This document shows, in pieces, positions 1-8,504 of a stretch of 64,000 nucleotides of DNA (within the stretch, counting starts at the first letter, position 1; every line of letters begins with the position of its first letter). The notes beneath the pieces were generated by a model. It had not been told where the DNA came from. It did not search any database and saw only the letters and a program-made list of their open reading frames with translations. The DNA comes from JADJRH01 sp046351455. Lineage in GTDB: Bacteria > Myxococcota_A > Polyangia > Polyangiales > Polyangiaceae. The stretch spans positions 1 to 64,000 of the forward strand of contig JAXLYM010000002.1 in assembly GCA_046351455.1 (NCBI GenBank), given 5' to 3'. The translations under genes and the position numbers were made by a program.

Positions 1-562
1 GCGCTCGCTCGGAAGGCCCCCGATCGGGCGGCGCGTCCAGCGGAGAGCGGGCGCCCGTCCGTGCATCCGAAGGCAACGCGTCCGCGGGCATCCGATCGCG
101 CGAGAGCGAGCGGCGCATGAACGGATCGCTGATGGCGCCCGGCCGGATCTCTTCGACGATGGCCGCGCTGCGGAGCCGCGCCGTGTTATTCACGGTCGGC
201 GCCTGCAACGGCGCCGGGCTGATCTCCGTCGCCGACTCGAGGGGCGATCCGCTGAGCAACGTCGCCGACTCGACGGGCGCCGGAGCGCGCGGCGCCGAGG
301 GGCGGGGCGCGGGCGGCGTCGAGACGAACGCTTCCTCGGGCGGGAGGAGCGCGTCGGCCGAGCGGAGGAGCTGCTCGACGCGGAGCGCCATCTCGCGCTG
401 CGCCTCCGCGGTGGGCTGGATCGTCCTCCAGTTCCCGACCAGCGTGCGCAGCCGCCGAGCGTCCACCAGGATCGCCTTCGCTTCCTTCGAGGCGCCGGGC
501 TTCGCGAGGCGTCCGATCAAACGATCGAGGGAGATCTCGAGATCGGCAGGGTCTTCAGCCAC
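1..562 (-). CDS. Hypothetical protein, C-terminus beyond window
   Basis: I do not recognise this protein. The reading frame is open from a GTG at 562 to the left edge (187 codons), and its start overlaps the stop of the upstream chain-length-determinant gene by eight bases, so the two are probably translationally coupled. The first ~80 residues look helical and charged (VAEDPADLEISLDRLIGRL, then LRTLVGNWRTIQPTAEAQ). A long Pro/Ala/Ser-rich, probably disordered stretch follows (VSTPPAPRPSAPRAP). Its place directly after a polysaccharide co-polymerase suggests an accessory role in the same export system, but the visible part contains no catalytic motif. A tyrosine-kinase partner is possible only if a Walker motif lies outside the window. 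Confidence 0.6.
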   Translation of the reverse strand, partial: MAEDPADLEISLDRLIGRLAKPGASKEAKAILVDARRLRTLVGNWRTIQPTAEAQREMALRVEQLLRSADALLPPEEAFVSTPPAPRPSAPRAPAPVESATLLSGSPLESATEISPAPLQAPTVNNTARLRSAAIVEEIRPGAISDPFMRRSLSRDRMPADALPSDARTGARSPLDAPPDRGPSERA

Positions 563-2141
563 GCCGCTTGCCTTTTTCAGCAGGCCCCTTGGGCACCGCG
601 ACGAGCACCGGCGCGAACGCGGAGAGGTCCTCGGCGACGAACACGCGATCGTCGAGGAGCATCCCGTACACCGCCGCGAGCACGAGCCCGAGCACGAGGC
701 TCACCACCACGCCGAGCACGATGAACTTCCCCTTCGGCATCGTGGACGACTGGTTCGGCAAGAACGCCGGGTCGAGCACCTGGACCTGCGAGTTGTAGCC
801 GCCGAGCTCGCTCGCCTCGTTCCCGCGAGCCTTGAAGAGGCGCACGTCGATGTCGCCTTGACGCGTCCTCGCCTTTTCACGCTCTCGGTTGAGCGTCTTC
901 CACTCGGTCTCGATGTCGATGATGCGGTTCGCGAGGTCGTTCTCCTTCGCGTCGGGGCGCACGCCGCGCCGGCGGAGCTGGAGATCACGCTCGTTCTTCT
1001 GCAGCTCGGACTCGAGCCGCTTCAGCTCGTCGCCCGTCGGGTTGGAGTCGTAGAGATCGTCCCCGGCGGCCTTCGCTGCGGGCTTCGGAGCGGCGGCGGG
1101 CGCGGGGGCGGCGACCATCAACGCCACCGTGGCGTCGCGCTGCTTCGCCAACGCGGCGGCGACGCGGTTCTTCGCGGCCTTCACGTCGGGGTGGTTGTCG
1201 GTCAGCTTCTCGGACTTCTCGGAGAGGTCCTTCTGCGCGGCGGCCAGCTCTTGATCCGCCGCGGCTTTCTGGTTCTGGAGCGTGTTGTCGGGCGCGGGTC
1301 CCGCGGGGCCGGCGGCGCCTCCAGCGGCGGGCGCGCCTCCCCCGGCCTTCGCGGCGACGGCGGCGCGGAGCCGCTGCTGCTGCCGCTCGATCGCGCCGAT
1401 CTCCGGATCCGTGGCGGCCTTCACCTTCTCCGCGCGCACCGCGGAGCCGGCCTGCTCGGCGTTGTTCTCGCCCGCGAACTCGGGGTGCAGCGCCATGAAC
1501 CGAGCGAGATCCGCCTCACGCTTGGCGAGATCGTCGTCGGCGCGCTTCTTCTCGGCCTCGAGGTAGTCGGTCGTGGTCTTCGCCTGCGCCTTCTTGCGCT
1601 CGGCCATGTCCTCGATCAGCACGTCCGCGAGGCGCGCCGTGACCTCCTGCGCCTCCTCCGCGGTGGCCCCTTCGAAGGCGATCTGGAACGTCTCCGCCGA
1701 TCGCGGCTTGAAGGTGATCTTCGTGCGGAAGCGATCCACCGCGGCGATGTAGCCCTCGGCCGCGACGATCTGCGGGTAGAGGTTGAACTCCTTGATGATC
1801 TTCTCGAGGTACGCGCGCGAGAGCAGCGTCTCCTTGAGGCGCGCGGGCAGCGCCTTGATGTCGTCCCCCTCGCCTTCGACGCCGACGTAAACCCGGTTGA
1901 TGCCGAAGCGGTAGTAGATGACCGTCTCGGACGTGTACGCGGGCTTGCGAGAGCGCGAGAGCACCATAGTGATGCTCACGCCGAGCACGAGGACGACCAG
2001 CGCGACCGGGAGGTGCGCCAGCATCCGCTTGATAATCGAGCCGATATTCGGGCCGCCGCCCGCGGGAGGCGTCCCTGGCTGCGCGGCCGCTGCGACGGCG
2101 GGCGCTCCTGGCGGCGGCGGGAGGTCGTTCGGTGCTGACAT
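555..2141 (-). CDS. Wzz/GumC-type polysaccharide chain-length determinant (co-polymerase)
   Basis: This 528-residue inner-membrane protein is of the polysaccharide co-polymerase (PCP) family, which sets the chain length of exported polysaccharide with a Wzy polymerase. A Pro/Ala-rich cytoplasmic tail (1-33) precedes a first membrane segment (about 45-62, LPVALVVLVLGVSITMVL). A large periplasmic region with charged coiled-coil helices (about 170-420) follows, then a proline-rich PCP signature (DPAFLPNQSSTMPKGK) running into the second membrane helix (FIVLGVVVSLVLGLVLAAVYG). The short C-terminal tail carries no kinase domain or Tyr cluster, so any kinase must be a separate protein. Priming transferase and ligase-like genes lie nearby at 3349 and 4353. 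The family call is firm; the polysaccharide is unknown. Confidence 0.85.
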   Translation of the reverse strand: MSAPNDLPPPPGAPAVAAAAQPGTPPAGGGPNIGSIIKRMLAHLPVALVVLVLGVSITMVLSRSRKPAYTSETVIYYRFGINRVYVGVEGEGDDIKALPARLKETLLSRAYLEKIIKEFNLYPQIVAAEGYIAAVDRFRTKITFKPRSAETFQIAFEGATAEEAQEVTARLADVLIEDMAERKKAQAKTTTDYLEAEKKRADDDLAKREADLARFMALHPEFAGENNAEQAGSAVRAEKVKAATDPEIGAIERQQQRLRAAVAAKAGGGAPAAGGAAGPAGPAPDNTLQNQKAAADQELAAAQKDLSEKSEKLTDNHPDVKAAKNRVAAALAKQRDATVALMVAAPAPAAAPKPAAKAAGDDLYDSNPTGDELKRLESELQKNERDLQLRRRGVRPDAKENDLANRIIDIETEWKTLNREREKARTRQGDIDVRLFKARGNEASELGGYNSQVQVLDPAFLPNQSSTMPKGKFIVLGVVVSLVLGLVLAAVYGMLLDDRVFVAEDLSAFAPVLVAVPKGPAEKGKRRG

Positions 2142-2328
2142 GGGTGGGTCCCGGAGGGTCCGTTAGAATACTCGCCTCACAGCCCCGGCGGTAGCCGGAG
2201 CCGCGCCCCGTTCCAGCGACCATGGTCGAGCTATGACCGCTGGAGGGTGCGCCGCGGAAGACGCGCGGAGGAGCGTCAGGGATCCGAGAAAAGCGATCCG
2301 AGGGAGGCGCGAGCCGAGCCGTGCGCTC

Positions 2329-2631
2329 TCAGGTGGGGAAGACGCGATCGAGCCGGAGCAGGCGGAAGATGGCGCGCGGCTGATCGCGGAGGCCCTGGAT
2401 CTTCACCTGACCGCCGAGCGACCGCACGCGCTTGAACAACGAGACGATCACGCCCACGCCGGAGCTGTCGATCAGGCGGAGCCCGGAGAGCTCGAGCGTG
2501 ACGAGCAAGCGGCGCTCATCCACGATCGAGTCGACCACGTTCCGAAGGTCGGGGGCAGTCGCCGCGTCGAGCGTCCCTTCGATGCGAAGGACCGTCTCGT
2601 CCCCGCTGTCCGTTCGAGTGTAGTTGGTCAT
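2329..2631 (-). CDS. STAS-domain anti-sigma factor antagonist
   Basis: This is a single-domain STAS protein of 100 residues, the usual size for SpoIIAA/RsbV-type anti-anti-sigma factors. The conserved phosphorylation loop is present as RLIDSSGVGVI, with the serine pair after Asp that the cognate kinase phosphorylates in this family. Its ATG overlaps the TGA of the HATPase gene upstream (ATGA at 2628-2631), so kinase and target are made together. When unphosphorylated, such proteins bind the kinase and release its sigma factor or other partner. No sigma factor lies beside the pair, so the output is unknown. The position between polysaccharide genes hints that it may control envelope or matrix production. 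Confidence 0.9.
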   Translation of the reverse strand: MTNYTRTDSGDETVLRIEGTLDAATAPDLRNVVDSIVDERRLLVTLELSGLRLIDSSGVGVIVSLFKRVRSLGGQVKIQGLRDQPRAIFRLLRLDRVFPT

Positions 2632-3296
2632 TTCCGCCTTAGGCTCCCCGCGGTGCGCTGCTCATGAGAGGGCACCGCTACGCTACGCATTCTCCAACCG
2701 CTCTGCGAGCTTTCTTTTTTCGCGGCGCGACCGCGTTCACCGAGCGCCGAGCTCGCCGCCTCGTGATCTGCGATCGTCACCGAATCGTCCTCGCCGTGCG
2801 GCGCGCTCCACATGTGGGGCGGCGCCGACGAGCGACGCGATCCGGACGCGGGCCACGACTTTCGCAGCACGAGCACGTTCGGTCGGCCGTTGCCGCCGGC
2901 CACGTACGTCACCTCGTCCATGCACGAGCGCATGATGAAGAGGCCCATGCCTCCCTCGCGCAGGCTCAGGATCCCGAGGTCGTCGAGCGAGCCGTCGTCG
3001 TCGAGCTCGGGCGCGACGTACGCGGGCACCGCGCCCGGATCGAACGAGCGGCCGCGGTCCGAGATCACGATCTCGACGCTGCACGGCGTGGCGGTGACGC
3101 GCACGTCCACCGTTCCGCCGAGCACGTCGCGGTACGCGTGCAGCACGACGTTGTTGAACGCCTCACCGAGGGCCGACACGATCTCGTCGCGCGCGTCCGC
3201 GTCGAGCCGACCGCCTTCGGCTTCGACGGCGGTGAGCACCGTGGAGACCACGAGGTCCCGAAACACATGCAGAGCGGGGATGGTTAGCCGGACCAC
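2628..3296 (-). CDS. RsbW/SpoIIAB-like anti-sigma histidine-kinase-fold ATPase
   Basis: This is a GHKL-fold ATPase of the RsbW/SpoIIAB type. The N-box is GEAFNNVVLHAY, the G1 box lies around ISDRGRSFDPG, and the G2-like loop is REGGMGLFIMRS. I chose the GTG at 3296 because the family N-terminus then begins VRLTIPALHVFRDLVV. An ATG further upstream (3440) would run across the divergent sugar-transferase start and adds residues with no family look. After the kinase core there is a low-complexity C-terminal tail of about 70 residues (Ser/Arg/Ala-rich) that is not part of the fold. The stop overlaps the STAS gene by four bases. Predicted role: phosphorylate the STAS partner and hold or release a sigma factor or other effector. 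Confidence 0.82.
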   Translation of the reverse strand: MVRLTIPALHVFRDLVVSTVLTAVEAEGGRLDADARDEIVSALGEAFNNVVLHAYRDVLGGTVDVRVTATPCSVEIVISDRGRSFDPGAVPAYVAPELDDDGSLDDLGILSLREGGMGLFIMRSCMDEVTYVAGGNGRPNVLVLRKSWPASGSRRSSAPPHMWSAPHGEDDSVTIADHEAASSALGERGRAAKKESSQSGWRMRSVAVPSHEQRTAGSLRRK

Positions 3297-3348
3297 GTTC
3301 GTCGGTCCTTGTACCGTACCATGAACGCGGCTAAGGAAGAGCGCTAGG

Positions 3349-4080
3349 GTGACACCGCTCGTCCGCATCACCAAACGCGCGATCGACATCGCAGCTTCGG
3401 CAGTCGGCCTGGCCGCTTCCGCGCCGCTGTACCCTGTCATCGCTGCCGCGATTTATATCGAGTCCCCGGGGCCTGTCTTTTACAAGCAGCGCCGCGCGGG
3501 CACGTTGACGGGCACGGCCATCCGCGACGGGATCGCGAAGCCGCAGTTCGTCCTGTTCGACATGGTGAAGTTCCGCACGATGCGGACCGACGCCGAGAAG
3601 TTCACCGGCGCCGTGCTCGCGCAGGAGAACGATCCGCGCGTGCTCAAGGTGGGCCGCTTCCTCCGCAAGACGCGCCTCGACGAGCTGCCGCAGCTCCTCA
3701 ACGTCCTCACCGGCGAGATGAGCTTGGTCGGCCCGCGCCCGGAGCGCCCGGAGCTCCTCGATCACCTCGCGATGGCCATCCCTTATTTCGAGGAGCGCAT
3801 GCGTGACGTGAAGCCGGGCATCACCGGCCTCGCGCAGGTCTCCCTCGGGTACGAGGGCCGCGCGATGAAGGAGAGCGAGATCGCCGCGTTCGAGGCCGCG
3901 ATCGTGAACCCCTTCAAGCTCGAAGAGGCGGAGGGCGCGGAGGCTGACGGCATGCGCATGAAGCTCCTCTTCGACCTCGCCTACGCCGCCGCGCTGGAGA
4001 GCTTCCCGGCCTTCCTCCGGATGGAGCTCGGCATCATCCTGAAGACCCCGCTCGTGATGGTGATGGGCCTCGGACGCTGA
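3349..4080 (+). CDS. Undecaprenyl-phosphate sugar phosphotransferase (priming transferase)
   Basis: This 243-residue bacterial sugar transferase (PglC/WcaJ catalytic-domain type) links the first sugar-1-phosphate to undecaprenyl phosphate and so starts a polysaccharide repeat unit at the inner membrane. Visible features are an N-terminal membrane or re-entrant helix (about 10-35), the basic FYKQRRAG segment, MVKFRTM, the acidic motif TRLDELPQLLNVLTGEMSLVGPRP, and KPGITGLAQV. The start is a GTG (3349) lying only 52 bases from the divergent HATPase start. It lacks the multi-helix N-terminal domain of large WbaP/WcaJ proteins. Small insertions between RRAG and VKFRTM are unusual but do not disturb the motifs. 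The sugar donor cannot be read from the sequence. Confidence 0.9.
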   Translation: MTPLVRITKRAIDIAASAVGLAASAPLYPVIAAAIYIESPGPVFYKQRRAGTLTGTAIRDGIAKPQFVLFDMVKFRTMRTDAEKFTGAVLAQENDPRVLKVGRFLRKTRLDELPQLLNVLTGEMSLVGPRPERPELLDHLAMAIPYFEERMRDVKPGITGLAQVSLGYEGRAMKESEIAAFEAAIVNPFKLEEAEGAEADGMRMKLLFDLAYAAALESFPAFLRMELGIILKTPLVMVMGLGR

Positions 4081-4163
4081 GCCGACGCCTCGTCCCCCGA
4101 TCTCCGAAACCCCTTCATTACAAGCCGATCCGAACGTTCGTGACGAACGTGCTCGTGGCGCTC

Positions 4164-4229
4164 GTGCCCACCCCGGCGCGTGCTCGGCCTCCGGCCTGCG
4201 CGCGCGCCCGCCCCTCCCAAATCTCTCGC
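4164..4229 (-). repeat. Dispersed intergenic repeat, copy 1
   Basis: Read on the minus strand this is GCGAGAGATTTGGGAGGGGC, then a GC block containing GCAGGCCGGAGGCCGAGCAC, ending CGCCGGGGTGGGCAC. The same sequence order (GATTTGGGAGGGGCGGGC ... GAGCAC ... CCGGGGGTGGGCAC) recurs at 40349-40407, and its right half recurs at 12200-12260. The copy sits in the 272-bp gap between the sugar transferase and the O-antigen-ligase-like gene; nothing else was found in that gap. Confidence 0.75.
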
Positions 4230-4352
4230 TTCGTAAACGTCAACGACCGCATCCGTTCCGCTGCGGACTCCGCGGAGCCAAGCTCCGCTCCGCCTCCGCG
4301 GACCGGACTCCGTCGTTCCAGTGGCGGCCGGCTCGTTCAGGGAGGGGCGCGA

Positions 4353-5741
4353 TCAGTGGCCCTTCATGCGCAGGTAGAACTTCATGAAGACCATGAAGAC
4401 CACGCAGCCGATCGCGATGAGGATCATCTCGAGCCGCTTCGGCGCGACGACGAAGCCGCGGTCGTTCGTGCGGATCGTCGTGTAGAAGGCGCCCGCGATC
4501 CCGAAGTAGATCCAGAGCACGTAGTGGTAGGTCCACGACAGGAAGAAGATGCCGACCAGCGTGCCGCAGAACGTCGCGAACAGCGCGAGGCCCCACGCGC
4601 GGATCTGATCGCCGCCCGGCACCGTCGCGTACCGCTTGTACGCGAGGATCATCATCTTCATCAGCGTGAAGACGATCACCATCCACACCCAGAAGCCGAA
4701 CAGCCCGAGCTCCGCGGCCGCGAGGATGTACGCGTTGTGCGCCGTGAGGAACGTGTGCTTCGCGAACTGGCCATAGCCGACGCCGAAGATGGGGTTGCTG
4801 ATGAACATCTTCACGCCGTCGCTCATGACCTCCATGCGCTCCTCGGCGCTCTGCGCGGCCTCCTCGCCGCTGCGCCCGCCGAGCATCATGAGAGGGGCGC
4901 CCATGCCGCCGCCGATGATGGCGCCGCGGATGCCGTACTTGCGGATGAAGTACACGCCCATGACGGTGAGGAAGATCAGGATCGCGCCGCGCGACTGCGA
5001 GAACACGTCCGTCACGACGACCACGACGACGGTCACGAGCACGAGCAGGAGCCGGAGCAGCGTGCGCTTCGACTCGAAGAACGCGAGGGCGAACGGGATC
5101 GACGTGCCGGCCGCCAGCGTCGTCTCGTTCGGATCCATGAGCACGCCGCGCCAGCGCACGCGGCCCGTGGAGATCGACGTCGTGCCGAAGAGGCCGACGT
5201 GCTCGCACCAGTAGTCGGCGTCCTCGTCCGCGCCCGCTTGCTCGTAGCAGTCAGCCTGTCGCTCGCAGCCACGGCCGTCCGGGATCGTGTCCGGCGGCAT
5301 GCCGGGATCCTCGATGTTCGGCTTGATGATCAGGCACTGGAAGTCCTGGAACCCCTGATGAAACGCGACGGACACGCAGAACATCGCGGTGATGAAGACG
5401 ACCGTCACCAGCTTCAGGAACGCCTTCATGTCCTGGATGCTGTGCTGGATGATCAGCGAGAGGCCGAGCCCGGTCGTGAGGTACGTCGCGCGGCCCGCGA
5501 TCTCGCCCGGGACCTTGAGCCCCATCGTGATGAAGCACCAGAAGTAGAAGATGATGACCCACTTGAGGAGCGGCGACTTCTCCTTGCGGATCTTGTTCTG
5601 GCTCAGATCGTAGGCGAACCCGCCCAGCATCATCACGAGCCACAGGTTGATCCACGGGATGGACTGGATCGCGGGCGTGAACTCTTGCGGCCGGATGTAC
5701 GTCCAGACGATGAGCCCGAGCATTCCGTAGAGCGTGTACAT
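4353..5741 (-). CDS. O-antigen ligase / Wzy-like polymerase membrane protein
   Basis: This 462-residue polytopic membrane protein resembles the O-antigen ligase/polymerase (Wzy_C) family, which transfers or polymerises undecaprenyl-linked glycans on the periplasmic face. About ten hydrophobic segments can be seen. A large loop (about 150-205) contains a Cys-containing acidic insertion (GRGCERQADCYEQAGADEDADYW, given in part), followed by RGVLMDPNETTLAAGTSI and DVFSQSRGAILIF, the usual loop and helix features. Further on come NPIFGVGYGQF and HNAYILAAAELGLFGF, which match the family's conserved GvGxgxf and HNxyLxxlxElGlig blocks. The four-Cys periplasmic loop is unusual. With the priming transferase and the chain-length protein, this looks like a Wzx/Wzy-type pathway fragment; no flippase is in view. 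Confidence 0.8.
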   Translation of the reverse strand: MYTLYGMLGLIVWTYIRPQEFTPAIQSIPWINLWLVMMLGGFAYDLSQNKIRKEKSPLLKWVIIFYFWCFITMGLKVPGEIAGRATYLTTGLGLSLIIQHSIQDMKAFLKLVTVVFITAMFCVSVAFHQGFQDFQCLIIKPNIEDPGMPPDTIPDGRGCERQADCYEQAGADEDADYWCEHVGLFGTTSISTGRVRWRGVLMDPNETTLAAGTSIPFALAFFESKRTLLRLLLVLVTVVVVVVTDVFSQSRGAILIFLTVMGVYFIRKYGIRGAIIGGGMGAPLMMLGGRSGEEAAQSAEERMEVMSDGVKMFISNPIFGVGYGQFAKHTFLTAHNAYILAAAELGLFGFWVWMVIVFTLMKMMILAYKRYATVPGGDQIRAWGLALFATFCGTLVGIFFLSWTYHYVLWIYFGIAGAFYTTIRTNDRGFVVAPKRLEMILIAIGCVVFMVFMKFYLRMKGH

Positions 5742-5830
5742 GAGGGGCCGTCGCCCTCAATGTGTCACGGTCGCTCGGAGCGCGTCAGCTTGATTTGCTT
5801 GTTTTGAAGGGGCGGGGAGGATCGGGACGA

Positions 5831-7318
5831 TCAGGCGGACGCGGTCGCGGCGGCGCGCTCGGCGATGCGCTGCGCGGCGGAGCGCTTGTCGCCCCACGCC
5901 TCGCTCAGCGCGCGGCCGTGCATGATCTCGGGCACGGGGATGCCCATCAGCGAGAGCACCGTCGGCGCCACGTCGAGATCCGTCGTGTGATCGATGAAGA
6001 GCCCGCGCTCGATGCCGGGGCCGTACATCAGCATCATGCCGATCGGATCGTGCATGCCCTCCTTCGGCGTGTCGCCGTAGCCGCGGAACAGCTCGTCGAA
6101 CGCGAACGTGCGTGCGCCGCCGTCCGGCGTGGGGAACGTGTACTGCACCTCGCCGTCCATCTTCGCGAGGCCGCGCGGCGTGACCGTGAGGATCTCGCCG
6201 ACCTCTTCGCACGTGAGGCCGTCCGGCGTGGGGCCGCGATCGCGACGGACCGCGAGCAGCGCGTCGCGCACGCGGGCGCGCTCCTGATCGTCCGGGATCT
6301 TCACGTTCCACTGCGGATCCATCACCGGCACGACGTCGGCCACGCCCTTCGCGCCGACGATGTCGAGCACCTGGCGCACGTCCTTGAACTTCACGCACAC
6401 CTTGCCCTCCGGGTAGAGCTCGTTGCTGTACGGCTTCTGCCCGAGCGCGGACGTGATCACGAGCACCGTGTCGTCGTCCATGAGGCCGACGAAGCGCCCG
6501 ATCAGATCGTCCACGAGCTTGTAGCCGTGCTCCATCGCGCCGCCGAACTTGCGCCGCTCCTCGTCCGTGGACGGCGTCGTGAAGCCGGTGTCGTCCCACG
6601 CGCGCCAGTAGTGGTGCTGGTAGTGCGCCGCGTGGTTCGAGTGCCACGTCGCGAAGTCGGGGCGGTAGCGCTCGTACAGGCCCGCGAAGAAGTCGTAGTT
6701 GATGAGCGGCTGCAGCGTGACGCGCTTCCAGTGCATGTGCGGCTTCACGCGCTCGGTCGCGAGCTGCATCGCGATCTTCGCGCACGTCTCCGGACGGAGG
6801 CCGAGGCGCAGCAGATCCACGCCCTGCTTCGCCATCGAGAACACCGTGTCGGCCTGCGTGTTCTTGTGGTGGACCTGGGTGTATTTGCGGTTCAGCGCCT
6901 GCACGGGCTCCAGGTACTTCGGGTACGTCTCGGGCCCTGGGGCGAAGGGGCCGGGCACCATGAAGCCGGGCACCGGGCGCGGCGGATAGGCGCTGATGCT
7001 GCCGAAGATGCCGATCGACTTGCCGGCGTCGAGCGCGTAGTCCCACGTCCGCTTCGCGCGGATCGTCGTCACGTCCTGCTCCAAGACGAGCGCGCCGTGC
7101 ACGCTGCGATCGACGCCGGTGTGCAGCGTCACCCACGAGATCCAGGGATCCAGGAACGGAGGCCGCTCGAGCGCCTCGGGCGCGGCGGCGGTCCCTTCGG
7201 CGCGGAGCCGCGTGAGGTGAGGCATCTTCCCGTCGCGCATGAAGCGATCGGCGACGGTCCACGTGATCTCGTTGAACTCAAGAAGCAGGACCTTTCGGCC
7301 CTGGCGAACGCTCGACAT
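5831..7318 (-). CDS. Alkaline phosphatase superfamily (phosphodiesterase/sulfatase-like) protein
   Basis: This 495-residue protein has the shape of type I phosphodiesterases/nucleotide pyrophosphatases. The N-terminus has a metal-binding start (KVLLLEFNEITW, with Asn/Glu where many homologues have Asp). The nucleophile region is DPWISWVTLHTGVDRSVHG, where a Thr before the conserved TG is the expected nucleophile. The C-terminal metal region is GMHDPIGMMLMYGPGIERG followed by TDLDVAPTVLSLMGIPVP, the usual close of this fold. No signal peptide is evident, so it probably acts in the cytoplasm. It lies between the ligase-like gene (90 bp away) and crtE (176 bp), all on the same strand. Its substrate is unknown; a role in removing phosphate-linked groups from glycans or lipids is only a guess. 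Confidence 0.75.
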   Translation of the reverse strand: MSSVRQGRKVLLLEFNEITWTVADRFMRDGKMPHLTRLRAEGTAAAPEALERPPFLDPWISWVTLHTGVDRSVHGALVLEQDVTTIRAKRTWDYALDAGKSIGIFGSISAYPPRPVPGFMVPGPFAPGPETYPKYLEPVQALNRKYTQVHHKNTQADTVFSMAKQGVDLLRLGLRPETCAKIAMQLATERVKPHMHWKRVTLQPLINYDFFAGLYERYRPDFATWHSNHAAHYQHHYWRAWDDTGFTTPSTDEERRKFGGAMEHGYKLVDDLIGRFVGLMDDDTVLVITSALGQKPYSNELYPEGKVCVKFKDVRQVLDIVGAKGVADVVPVMDPQWNVKIPDDQERARVRDALLAVRRDRGPTPDGLTCEEVGEILTVTPRGLAKMDGEVQYTFPTPDGGARTFAFDELFRGYGDTPKEGMHDPIGMMLMYGPGIERGLFIDHTTDLDVAPTVLSLMGIPVPEIMHGRALSEAWGDKRSAAQRIAERAAATASA

Positions 7319-7494
7319 GGCTGCACCTCGGAACAGCGAAGGATAGCCGCTTCACAGGCGAGGTGTCACGGGCGCCGAGCGACGATCAGACGTTGGCTGA
7401 CCGTCACGCGAGCGACGCGATCGTGGTGCGTCGGAGGTGCGCTCTCGTCGTGGTCGCGCGACGCAGAGCGTGGAGCGTGTGCGCCGGCGGATCG

Positions 7495-8439
7495 TCAGGC
7501 GGCGATGCGCGTGAGGATGCCGGACATCGCGCGGCGCTCGGCCTCGCGCAGCCACGCGCGCACCGGCTCCGGATCCGCGCACGGAGGGATCGCGTCGCCC
7601 GCGTCTCGGAGGAGCCGCTCGAACAGCCGGCACGCCTCTTCGAGGCCGAGATCGTGGACCGCGTTGGGGCGGCCGTGCGTCGCGTCCTGACCGACCGGCT
7701 TGCCGGCGCGCGTCGGATCGCCCGCGACGTCGAGGATGTCGTCCGCCACCTGATACGCCTCACCGACGCGCGCGCCGACCTGGGCCCACGCGCTCGAAGA
7801 AGCGCCCGCGCTGACCGCGCCGAGCGCCGATGCCGCCTCGAACAGCGCGCCCGTCTTCGCCCGTCGATACAGCGTCGCGTCGATGCGCGGCTCGCTCTCC
7901 CACGCCTGCCCTGCGATGAGGCCGTGCGGCGCGCCGACGCCCCGCGCGAGCAGCGAGACGAGCTGCGGCAGCTTGCGGGGCGCGTCCGCCGCGACGCGCG
8001 CGATGTGCTCGAACGCCAGCACGATGAGGTGGTCGCCGGTGAGGACCGCGATGCTCTCTCCGTAGACGCGGTGGACCGTCGGCTGACCGCGCCGCGTGTC
8101 CGCGTCGTCGAAGCAAGGCAAATCGTCGTGAACGAGAGACGCGCAGTGCATCATCTCGACGGCGGCCGCCGCTGCGTCGGCGAGGTCCGGCTCCGGATCG
8201 CCGCAGGCGGTCGCGACGGCTAGACAAAGCTTGGGCCGAAGCCGGCCACCCCCCGCGAGGAGGGCGTGACGGACCGCCGCCGCGAGACGAGGCGGGGTCT
8301 GCGCTTCCCCCGGCTGGAGCGCAGAAAGAAGGGCGCGATCGATTCGCGTGACCTGGAAAACACCGGAGCTCGAGTGCGCCTCGGTCCCGGTCGTGGTGGC
8401 CCTGTGGGTGCGGAGCCCGGCGGCGGTTTTGGTTTCCAT
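7495..8439 (-). CDS. crtE: Geranylgeranyl diphosphate synthase (polyprenyl synthetase)
   Basis: This is a class I trans-prenyltransferase of 314 residues. The first aspartate-rich motif is LVHDDLPCFDDADTRRGQPT and the second is QVADDILDVAGD; both bind Mg-diphosphate. The shape of FARM (short insertion DDLPCFDD) is typical of bacterial FPP/GGPP synthases, and the location opposite crtD argues for GGPP as the carotenoid precursor. I chose the ATG at 8439 rather than 8466: the longer start would lie within a promoter-like TTGACA element with 11-bp repeats (8456-8477), and the predicted transcript start falls at about 8440. The mRNA may therefore be leaderless. An FPP synthase activity cannot be excluded from sequence alone. 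Confidence 0.9.
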   Translation of the reverse strand: METKTAAGLRTHRATTTGTEAHSSSGVFQVTRIDRALLSALQPGEAQTPPRLAAAVRHALLAGGGRLRPKLCLAVATACGDPEPDLADAAAAAVEMMHCASLVHDDLPCFDDADTRRGQPTVHRVYGESIAVLTGDHLIVLAFEHIARVAADAPRKLPQLVSLLARGVGAPHGLIAGQAWESEPRIDATLYRRAKTGALFEAASALGAVSAGASSSAWAQVGARVGEAYQVADDILDVAGDPTRAGKPVGQDATHGRPNAVHDLGLEEACRLFERLLRDAGDAIPPCADPEPVRAWLREAERRAMSGILTRIAA

Positions 8440-8447
8440 CAAACAGA

Positions 8448-8477
8448 ATTGAGAGGCATTGTCCAAGATATGTCAAG
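8448..8477 (-). promoter_or_regulatory. Predicted crtE promoter with CarH-type 11-bp direct repeats
   Basis: On the minus strand, CTTGACATATC is followed directly by TTGGACAATGC. These are two 11-bp units, each fitting the nTnnACAnnnn half-site described for CarH operators. The TTGACA is also a consensus -35 box (8476-8471). A weak -10 (CTCAAT, 8453-8448) lies 17 bases on, putting transcription start at or just before the ATG at 8439. Confidence 0.55.
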
Positions 8478-8504
8478 CTCACGTCCGAATTTTTGATCCG
8501 TTCC

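Noticed and set aside
117..2138. Plus-strand open frame of 673 codons opposite the chain-length gene
   Set aside because: It is the GC-rich antisense shadow of two minus-strand genes with recognisable motifs; its product is low-complexity Arg/Glu/His-rich and has no start signal.
3297..3440. Longer N-terminus for the HATPase gene
   Set aside because: It would cross the divergent sugar-transferase start and adds residues without family similarity; GTG 3296 gives the expected family start.
4140..5807. Plus-strand open frame opposite the O-antigen-ligase-like gene
   Set aside because: Product is Arg/Asp/His-rich low-complexity sequence typical of antisense frames; the minus-strand protein has the membrane segments and family motifs.
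8440..8466. crtE start at ATG 8466
   Set aside because: This would place the start codon within the operator-like repeat and upstream of the predicted transcription start.
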